From an uncultured Prevotella sp. (lineage in GTDB: Bacteria; Bacteroidota; Bacteroidia; Bacteroidales; Bacteroidaceae): a DNA stretch of 40,011 nucleotides. The stretch is from positions 1-40,011 of the forward strand of contig CALUFN010000021.1 in the NCBI GenBank assembly GCA_944319945.1. The letters run 5' to 3'. This document shows positions 33,522-40,011 of this stretch, in pieces (positions within the stretch are counted from its first letter, which is position 1; the number at the start of each line of letters is the position of its first letter). The translations under genes and the position numbers were made by a program. The notes beneath the pieces are model-generated. The model did no database searches. It worked only from the letters and a program-made list of their open reading frames with translations, and had not been told where the DNA came from.

Positions 33522-35408
33522 TTATCGCTTGCCTATCAGCTTGGCATTCATCCGCTTACCGTTGAAGCCCGGCTTCATGGCCTTAAGCCTCTTGTCGATG
33601 TAGTTGGCCTTAGTGTTGAGCCTGTAAGGAGCCTTATTCAAGCCCTTCAATGCGCTCTGGCCTGCACCGTCGGGAACGAATGCGTCCCACTCGCCGTAAA
33701 TGGGTGACACCTCACCGTTCCTGATGGCGTAATAAACATTTGCGAAGTAGTAGGTGTTCTCGCTTGGTTCGTAATAGCTGTTAGGCCACTGTCCGTTAGA
33801 CAACGTGTAGGCGTCGGCTGCATACAGAGTGAAAACGTTGTGCTCGGTGTCTTCAACCTGGTAGCCCGTATATACGCCGTCAAACGAAATCATGTTGTTT
33901 GCGTCCATGGTGAAGTCGAACGAAAGCTCCTCATACGGGTTGTTGCTCCACGGAGAAATTCTGTAGCGCGTCGGGTCTTCGGGATCCTGATACAGCGCAG
34001 TAGTGTAACTCATCTCCTCGAACAGAGGACCTGCATCCGAGAACAATTCGCTTATCACGTGATAGTAAGTACCGTTGCATACGAACTGCCACTCGGTATC
34101 ATCCTGAACGGTGCCCGAATTGAACGTGAACGGGGTGGCAGAGCTGCCCTGCATATTGCCGGCTGCATCGTAAGTGATGATGATGAAGTTGTAGTCGCCC
34201 GACTCCGACATCGGTATGCTCACCTCGCCGCTCTCGGTAATGTCGGTGGCCTCGATAGAGCCGTCGTTCACGGCCTCGATGATTGCGTCAACGTCGTCGC
34301 CGTTTGCCGCTATCACGTACTTGGCGCTGGCCACGTCGTCGCCGAGGGTTACGGTGCCCTGTATGTAGCTGTTACCCATGATGTCGATGAAGCAGCCGCT
34401 GTAAACGAACGACGATGAGTAGTCGCTGATCACGTAGCCGGGCAGGGCCACGGCGAGAGTTGCGTCGTTGCCGGGATATACTCCGACTTCAGGATCGAAA
34501 TCGCCGAAGGTGAATCCGACATGGGCCGCCGGGAACCTGATAACTCCGTCCTTCATCTGTCCGAAGGATTCGGGAGCCTGCTGCTTGAGCTGGTCAAGAG
34601 AGAATCCGTAATACTCCATATTGATGTCGACGATGCTATAGAAATGCGGTGCAAAGGCTTGCCCCTGAACAGTGGTGGTTAATCCAGAGTAGAAATCATC
34701 CATAATGTAAACAAAGTCGGGGTCCCTTGCATCGATGATGAGGCTCGTGTTCTCGCCGCCCGTCCAGCTGAAGTAGGTAGCGTTGTTTACAACTACGTCG
34801 TTATAGAAGTCGGTCCCTTCGGCGTAGGGATTGAACACACGGTACACGCCATCAGTCAATACGTTCTTTTGGATTTCAACGGGATAGGTCATCGGGTCAA
34901 GCGTAAGTCCCACCTGCGGCAGGAAATAAGACATGATGCCGTCGCAATAAGAACCGGTGCCCATCGTCACCCACTCAGACAAGCCTGCGGCGAACGTGTA
35001 AGAGGTGTTACCGTAAGGCGTTGTGAGGCTTGCGTCGTTGAGAGCCACGGTGATCGTGTCGTACTTGCCGTACTCAATGGCGTTCGGGTCGTAGCTGATG
35101 GTGATGTAAGCCACGGAGTCGCCGTCGGCGAAGGTGGCCGTGTTAGACACTGTGAGCGGGCTACCCTCGGGCACGCTGACGTCGAGGTTGACCGTCAGCT
35201 CGCCGCTGCGCTGGATTCGGTTCACCGGCACGGTGACGCTGTTGGCCGTGGCCGACAGCTCTACCGTGGATGAAAGTGCGTTGCTGAAGTACACCTGCTC
35301 GCCGCTTACGGAAGTGCCCGTGTACTCGTACTCATCGGTACAAGAGCCTAACGTGAGGCCCAATACCGAGAAGAGCACGGCTGTGCAATAATTGAATATT
35401 CTCTTCAT
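33522..35408 (-). CDS. Surface lipoprotein downstream of SusD, unknown ligand
   Basis: The 628-residue lipoprotein has a signal peptide and lipobox (LGSC, Cys23). A beta-sandwich region (about 40-145) follows that resembles Calx-beta or DUF1735-like domains (VPVNRIQRSGELTVNLDVSVPEG). The remainder is beta-rich and acidic, with repeated Asp/Asn/Tyr stretches. Third genes of SusCD operons usually encode surface glycan- or protein-binding lipoproteins (SusE/F-like), which is the best guess here. No glycosidase motif was found, so the nutrient cannot be named. It begins 23 bases after the SusD stop, and a terminator follows it. Confidence 0.75.
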   Translation of the reverse strand: MKRIFNYCTAVLFSVLGLTLGSCTDEYEYTGTSVSGEQVYFSNALSSTVELSATANSVTVPVNRIQRSGELTVNLDVSVPEGSPLTVSNTATFADGDSVAYITISYDPNAIEYGKYDTITVALNDASLTTPYGNTSYTFAAGLSEWVTMGTGSYCDGIMSYFLPQVGLTLDPMTYPVEIQKNVLTDGVYRVFNPYAEGTDFYNDVVVNNATYFSWTGGENTSLIIDARDPDFVYIMDDFYSGLTTTVQGQAFAPHFYSIVDINMEYYGFSLDQLKQQAPESFGQMKDGVIRFPAAHVGFTFGDFDPEVGVYPGNDATLAVALPGYVISDYSSSFVYSGCFIDIMGNSYIQGTVTLGDDVASAKYVIAANGDDVDAIIEAVNDGSIEATDITESGEVSIPMSESGDYNFIIITYDAAGNMQGSSATPFTFNSGTVQDDTEWQFVCNGTYYHVISELFSDAGPLFEEMSYTTALYQDPEDPTRYRISPWSNNPYEELSFDFTMDANNMISFDGVYTGYQVEDTEHNVFTLYAADAYTLSNGQWPNSYYEPSENTYYFANVYYAIRNGEVSPIYGEWDAFVPDGAGQSALKGLNKAPYRLNTKANYIDKRLKAMKPGFNGKRMNAKLIGKR

Positions 35409-35431
35409 TGTAGTTATTTTTTACGTTATCG

Positions 35432-37036
35432 TTATTGTCCGGTCCACGGAGTGTATTGTCCGGTCGGGTCAGGATTGTTGAAGCCTTGAGTCGCAGGGTT
35501 GTTGTTCTCCTCGGTTAAGACGATCACGTAGTTCATCCATGCCGGACGGGTGGTGGTGTTAAGTCTCTGCAGTTCGAGGAAGTTAGTGCCTGAGTAGCCG
35601 CGGGTTACCGGGTAATTGAGTCGCTTGTAGTCGAAGAACACTTGTCCCTCGCCCCAGAGTTCTATTCTCTTTTGGAATATAATCTCCTCAACCACGGCGT
35701 CGGTGTCGCTCACCTTGCAGCTGTATTCCGGGTCGCGGTAGGTCTGCATGAAGCTCTCGATGAGCTGCTTGCCGCGTGCGGCGTCCTGATGGGCGGCAGC
35801 TTCGGCCTCGATGAGATACATTTCCTCGATGCGCATCAGCGGATAAGCGCTGGCCGAAGCCGTGAGGAACGATGCCATGTCGCCCTGGTTGGGGCGGAAC
35901 TTCAGCGAAGCGTAAGCGCCGAGAGTAGCTCCGAAAGCATCGTCGATGTAGATGTTCTTCCCTTCGAGGGGAGAGCCTGCGGGTGCCTTCCACTCCAGTT
36001 TGCGCCAGTCGGTGTCGCTTATGCGCTGATAAGTGGCTGCGCTGATGTAGAGTCCGGCAACGCCCGTGTATCCGTAAGTGGCCTCGTTGCTCATCCACGA
36101 AGTCCAGTTGAGCAGTGAGTTCTGCAGGCTTGACTCGGTGTATTGAGAGCCCCACATCCACTGGCTCAGCGTGTTGTAACCCGAGATGGGGTCGAGAGCC
36201 TGTGCCTCGGTCAGCGGCGCAGTCGAGTTGTTGTCTATTGCGAGGCGTGCGTAGCGCTCTGCCTCGGGATAGTTTTCAAGCCACATGTAATAGCGTGCGT
36301 AAAGTCCGTAGACGCAATCCAAGTGGGGCAGTGTCTTGTCCGCTGACGAGAGGTAGCCTATGTTCTTCTCTGCGTCCTGAAGGTCGGCAAGGATGAACGC
36401 TGCCATCACGTCTTTCGTGGCGCGCGGGTTGTTGCGTGCGCCTTCCTCGGTGGTGTTCTCGTCTACGATGGGCACTGTCAGACCTGTGATGTCTGCGCCC
36501 TCGGGGCTTTTGCCTTCGGTCTTGTCGTTAGGCAACCACTCGTAGCAGCGTGCCAAGTCCAAGTAGAGCATTGCGCGGAAAGCCTTTGCCGCCGCAAGGT
36601 TGCCGAGCTGATCCTCGACTTGCGTCTCGGGGTCGATGGCCTTGATTACGTTGTTTGCGGCGTTGACGTCCTCATACAAGGTGTTCCATATGAACTGGTT
36701 GTAAATGTAGTCGCGGCCCATGTATTCGTTTTGCGCCCACGGTGCGAACCAGTCGTAGCCCACGCCGCCGTCGTCGCACACGAGGTCTTCGCACTGCACG
36801 TCGCGGATGCGCATGAAGGCTCCGTAGCCCCAGGCGAAGGCGCGGTCATGGCTCCACACGTTGTTCAGTGACGCCGGAATAGCCATGATGAGGGCGGCGC
36901 CTGAGTTCGGATTTTCGTTCACTTCGTCGAGTGTTGCCCCCTCAGTCATCTCCACTTCGTCGATACACGACGTAAGCGAGACCGAGGTCGCGGCGGCCAT
37001 TAGAAGCCCTAATCCGTATATCAATGTTTTTTTCAT
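35432..37036 (-). CDS. SusD/RagB-family nutrient-binding outer-membrane lipoprotein
   Basis: The 534-residue lipoprotein has a signal peptide with lipobox (SLTSC, Cys24). Its helical TPR-like core is typical of SusD: NPNSGAALIMAIPASLNNVW, AKAFRAMLYLDLARCYEWLP (the conserved ARxYxWL-like helix) and AYPLMRIEEMYLIEAEAAA (the RIEEMYLIEAE signature). The C-terminal segment contains FQKRIELWGEGQVFFDYKRLN, also diagnostic. It caps the SusC channel and binds substrate at the cell surface. Only 11 bases separate its start from the susC stop, so the genes are co-transcribed. The ligand is unknown. Confidence 0.92.
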   Translation of the reverse strand: MKKTLIYGLGLLMAAATSVSLTSCIDEVEMTEGATLDEVNENPNSGAALIMAIPASLNNVWSHDRAFAWGYGAFMRIRDVQCEDLVCDDGGVGYDWFAPWAQNEYMGRDYIYNQFIWNTLYEDVNAANNVIKAIDPETQVEDQLGNLAAAKAFRAMLYLDLARCYEWLPNDKTEGKSPEGADITGLTVPIVDENTTEEGARNNPRATKDVMAAFILADLQDAEKNIGYLSSADKTLPHLDCVYGLYARYYMWLENYPEAERYARLAIDNNSTAPLTEAQALDPISGYNTLSQWMWGSQYTESSLQNSLLNWTSWMSNEATYGYTGVAGLYISAATYQRISDTDWRKLEWKAPAGSPLEGKNIYIDDAFGATLGAYASLKFRPNQGDMASFLTASASAYPLMRIEEMYLIEAEAAAHQDAARGKQLIESFMQTYRDPEYSCKVSDTDAVVEEIIFQKRIELWGEGQVFFDYKRLNYPVTRGYSGTNFLELQRLNTTTRPAWMNYVIVLTEENNNPATQGFNNPDPTGQYTPWTGQ

Positions 37037-37047
37037 CTTGTCGTATT

Positions 37048-40011
37048 TTAGAAAGTTAATGTTATGCCGCCCGAGATTGTGCGCACGGGTGAGTAGTATT
37101 CGTTAGACGTACCTCCCGATATGCTCTGGCGCGGGTCGAGACCCTGGCGCTTTGACCACAGCCAGAGGTTGTCGCCGGTGGCGTAGACGCGGAGGTTCTC
37201 AAGGCCTATCTTCTTGACGAGCTTCTTCGGCAGGTTGTAGCCTAAGGTGATGTTCTGCAGGCAGAGGTAAGAAGCGTCCGTCAGGAAGCGGTCTGACGAG
37301 TAGGCCATGTAAGTGTAGTTGTACTCGAAGCGGGGAATGTTCGAGCCGGTGTTGGTCGGGGTCCATGCGTTGAAGAGGTCTTCATGCAGGGCCGATCCCT
37401 TTTGTGCCGACATTGCCGAAGCGTAGCCCGAGTCTTTGACGAGTCCGCCTATCTGGTAAGAGAAGTCTACAGAGAGGTCGAAGCCCTTATAAGACAGATG
37501 GGTGCCGAAGCCGCCGTAAAGGTCGGGCAGGGCCGAGCCGCAGAGGTAGTTGGAGGCCTCGCTGGCGTTGGTCGTAGTCTTCTGGCCTATCACGATGGGG
37601 TATCCGTCCTCGCCCATCACCTGGTCGCCGTTGGCGTCAAGCTGGTATTCGTTCTGCCAGTAGAGGGCGTCGCCGGTCTCGGGATCCACTCCTGCGAACT
37701 TAGGCATGTAGAAAGTGTACATGGGCTGGCCTTCTCCGTAGTAGTAGCCGCTGCCCTGGTAACCGTAAACGCCGTCTACCTTCATTGTCTTGTTCTCGTC
37801 GGCGATGTAGGTTATCTTGTTCTTATAGGTGGTCAGGTTGAGGTTGATGCCCCACTCGAAGTCCTTCGTGCGGATGACCGATCCGTCGAGCACGAGCTCG
37901 AATCCGGTGTTGGTCATGTCGCCCACGTTGTCGTAGTAGCCCATGAAGCCGTAAGAGGCGGGCAGCGTAAACCATGCGAGCATGTCGGAGGTCTTGCGGT
38001 AGAAGAACTCCGCGCTACCCGAGAGGCGGCCGCGGAAGAGTGAGAACTCTACTCCGGCGTTGAAGTTTCCGTTCTTCTCCCAAGTGATTTCCTCGTTACC
38101 CATAGTTGAAGGCACGAGCGAGATCTGTCCGTTTGACTCGGTGATGCTGAACGTGTCGATGTAGCGGAAGTTACCGATGTTGTCGTTACCCTGCTCTCCG
38201 TAAGAGGCCTTTATCTTAAGTTCGTCTACCCAGGGAGCGTTGAACCAGCTCTCCTTGCTCAATATCCAGGCTCCGCCGAACGAGTAGAAGTTACCCCAGC
38301 GGTGGTCCGGGTGGAAGCGTGAGGATGCGTCGCGGCGGTAAGAAGCCGATGCGAAATACTTGTTGTCGAAGTTGTATTGTGCGCGGCCGAAGTATCCCTC
38401 GACGTTGTAGTCGGTAGTGTAAGAAGTGGCCGAGCCGTTGGTCACGGCGCCTACGAGTTCGGTGTTGCTGATTGAGAAGATGTTGCTCTTGTTGGCTCCG
38501 AGCAGATAGTAATACTCGCGGTAGTACTCGTGGCCGAGCATCACCTCAACGTCGTGCTTGCCGAAGAGGCGGTGCCAGTTCAAGAGCTGCTGGTAGTTGT
38601 AGCTCCAAGCGCGCGTGTGGTATTTCGAAATGCCTCCGCCGCCTGCTGCGTACTGGCCGAAGAAGGGGTTGGTGGTTTGCGTCTGGCGGCTGTCCTGCAG
38701 CATCACGTTGTTGATCGACGAGAACTTGAAGTCCTTCAGGAAGCGTATCTCGGCCGAGCCTACGGCGTTGAGCGTGTTGCCCTCGAAGCTGTTGTCCTCA
38801 AGCTCGAGCGCGCTGAGCGGGTTGGCCTGCGTGTAGATAGGACGCGTAAGTCCGATCACCGAGCCGTCACCCCAGTCGTATTCGGCCTTGCCGGTCTCGG
38901 GGTTGGTCATGATGTTGCCGTACTGGTCGCGCACGTAGAGCGGATATATCGGTGCCATGTGGATCACGGAGAAGAGGTTGCCGTTGTTGCCCGACTCACC
39001 GTCGCCGCTTACGTATTTCGAGTTGAAGTGCGTGTAGTTCATGTTCCCGCTGAACTTCAGCCAGTCTTTCACCTGGTAGTCGGCCTTCAGGCGTGCCGAG
39101 AGACGCTTGAAGTCAGACGACTTCGTGATACCCTGGTTGTCCAGATAGTTCACCGAGCCGTAGAACGAGCCTTTCTGGTTAGAGCCGGTGGCCGTCACGG
39201 TGTACTCCTGGCGCAGGCCGTTCTGGAAGGCTGCGTCTACCCAGTCGTCAGGATACAGCATGTATTGGTTGCCGTTGTAGCTTATTATGTTGCCGAGAGC
39301 GGCATTGGGGTTGAGCTTGCCGTCGGGTCCGATGAGATACTGTCCCTCGGGCACGTTGTAGACGTTGTAGCCCAAGCCGAAGCTGTTGTTCGCGGTGAGG
39401 TTTTGGTTAGCCCACAGCCAAGCGGCGTTGCCGTCGCCGGCGGTGACGTTGTTCATAGCGTAATTATACAAGCCGTTATACCACAGCTCGTAGTATCCGG
39501 CGGGGTTGTTCACGTACTTATAGTCGGGCAGGGCGCGAGAGTTTGAGCCCCACTTAGCGTCTACCGTCACCTGCGATATGCCCTGCTCGGCGTTCTTCGT
39601 AGTGATGATCACCACGCCGTTGGCTCCGCGCGCTCCGTAAAGGGCGGCCGAAGCGGCATCCTTAAGCACCGTCATCGAGGCTATGTCTTGCGTGTTGATG
39701 GTGCTCATGTCGCCGTTGAACGGGGCGCCGTCTACTATGATAAGCGGACTGTTACCGGCGTTGATCGAGCTGATACCGCGGATGTTCATCGAGAAGCTCT
39801 CCTGTCCGGGCTGGCCCGTCGCAGAGCTGATCTGCACGCCGGCCACCTTGCCGCGCAACGCTCCCACGGGGCTTGCCACGGCGCTTTGGCTGATGTCCTC
39901 AGACTTCACCACGGCCGCCGAGCCCGTGAAGGCCGACTTCTTGGCCGTACCGTAGGCTACGACCATCACCTCGTCGAGGTTCGTCTGGTCGGCCTCGAGC
40001 GTAACGGTCAC
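37048..40011 (-). CDS. SusC/RagA TonB-dependent outer-membrane transporter (5' end outside window)
   Basis: 987 residues are visible, including the C-terminus; the signal peptide and most of the N-terminal carboxypeptidase-regulatory-like domain lie beyond the window. Visible parts are the TonB-box-like DEVMVVAYGTAKKSAFTGS region, the plug domain (GKVAGVQISSATGQPG, NIRGISSINAGNSPLIIVDGAP, LKDAASAALYGARGANGVVII), and a 22-strand-type barrel rich in aromatic residues ending in GGITLTF. It imports the substrate captured by SusD using TonB energy. The first codon printed here is not a proven start. Regulatory genes such as an anti-sigma factor or hybrid two-component system would lie upstream, outside the window. 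Confidence 0.93.
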   Translation of the reverse strand: MTVTLEADQTNLDEVMVVAYGTAKKSAFTGSAAVVKSEDISQSAVASPVGALRGKVAGVQISSATGQPGQESFSMNIRGISSINAGNSPLIIVDGAPFNGDMSTINTQDIASMTVLKDAASAALYGARGANGVVIITTKNAEQGISQVTVDAKWGSNSRALPDYKYVNNPAGYYELWYNGLYNYAMNNVTAGDGNAAWLWANQNLTANNSFGLGYNVYNVPEGQYLIGPDGKLNPNAALGNIISYNGNQYMLYPDDWVDAAFQNGLRQEYTVTATGSNQKGSFYGSVNYLDNQGITKSSDFKRLSARLKADYQVKDWLKFSGNMNYTHFNSKYVSGDGESGNNGNLFSVIHMAPIYPLYVRDQYGNIMTNPETGKAEYDWGDGSVIGLTRPIYTQANPLSALELEDNSFEGNTLNAVGSAEIRFLKDFKFSSINNVMLQDSRQTQTTNPFFGQYAAGGGGISKYHTRAWSYNYQQLLNWHRLFGKHDVEVMLGHEYYREYYYLLGANKSNIFSISNTELVGAVTNGSATSYTTDYNVEGYFGRAQYNFDNKYFASASYRRDASSRFHPDHRWGNFYSFGGAWILSKESWFNAPWVDELKIKASYGEQGNDNIGNFRYIDTFSITESNGQISLVPSTMGNEEITWEKNGNFNAGVEFSLFRGRLSGSAEFFYRKTSDMLAWFTLPASYGFMGYYDNVGDMTNTGFELVLDGSVIRTKDFEWGINLNLTTYKNKITYIADENKTMKVDGVYGYQGSGYYYGEGQPMYTFYMPKFAGVDPETGDALYWQNEYQLDANGDQVMGEDGYPIVIGQKTTTNASEASNYLCGSALPDLYGGFGTHLSYKGFDLSVDFSYQIGGLVKDSGYASAMSAQKGSALHEDLFNAWTPTNTGSNIPRFEYNYTYMAYSSDRFLTDASYLCLQNITLGYNLPKKLVKKIGLENLRVYATGDNLWLWSKRQGLDPRQSISGGTSNEYYSPVRTISGGITLTF

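Noticed and set aside
33510-33530. GATTATC near the lipoprotein stop as the missing terminal unit of element E
   Set aside because: It is out of 22-base phase with element E and separated from it by a terminator; the match is too short.

Overview
The window looks like chromosomal DNA of a GC-rich member of the Bacteroidales, most likely Prevotellaceae or a close relative. The taxon is inferred from gene content (SusC/SusD pair, DUF4292, glycine-lipid acyltransferases, Bacteroidetes-type lipoproteins), from promoters of the TTTG-N19-TAnnTTTG type, and from start codons without a Shine-Dalgarno sequence. No tRNA, rRNA, intact insertion sequence, prophage or CRISPR array was seen.

Layout. 267-4971 (minus): a four-gene envelope cluster, dut, TPR lipoprotein, DUF4292 lipoprotein and EnvC-like amidase activator. 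5217-6557 (plus): dGTPase, divergent from dut, so two dNTP-pool enzymes share one intergenic region. 6649-9143 (plus): a GH115 alpha-glucuronidase split by a single-base frameshift. 9144-9498: a MITE-like 37-bp inverted repeat and the first member of a 22-nt tandem-repeat family. 9499-10053 (minus): a small outer-membrane beta-barrel. 10348-11934 (plus): a lipobox/TPR/TM/HTH-like sensor whose two halves differ in base composition. 11938-22035 (minus): the first part of the dcw cluster in the order mraZ-rsmH-ftsL-ftsI-murE-mraY-murD-ftsW. murG, murC, ftsQ, ftsA and ftsZ do not follow. The first five genes are tightly packed, while the last three gaps hold repeats. A three-box MraZ operator precedes mraZ. 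22848-24724 (plus): glsA-glsB, acyltransferases for glycine lipids. 24721-26158 (minus): DUF3109 protein and uracil-DNA glycosylase. 26254-26829 (plus): a RelB/RelE-like toxin-antitoxin pair with a frameshifted toxin. 26989-31242 (minus): a giant 2-hydroxyacyl-CoA-dehydratase-activase-like protein. 31540-33063 (minus): gpmI behind a duplicated promoter-bearing repeat. 33522-40011 (minus): a SusC(partial)-SusD-surface lipoprotein locus ending in a clear terminator.

The most unusual content is intergenic. Five elements (9360, 16273, 22390, 26877, 33351) are built of four or five degenerate 22-nt units, each with an AAAGG...CCTTT dyad. Neighbouring units are often reverse complements of each other, so the array can fold as consecutive hairpins. 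Three elements end in the same distinct 22-nt unit containing GATTATCA. All five face the same way, and four lie just past the 3' end of a minus-strand gene. A second class consists of short AT-rich words repeated in one arm and inverted in the other, with a different word at each locus. Two genes (GH115 and the RelE-like toxin) have lost one A from an A-run, which could be real inactivation, recoding or assembly error.
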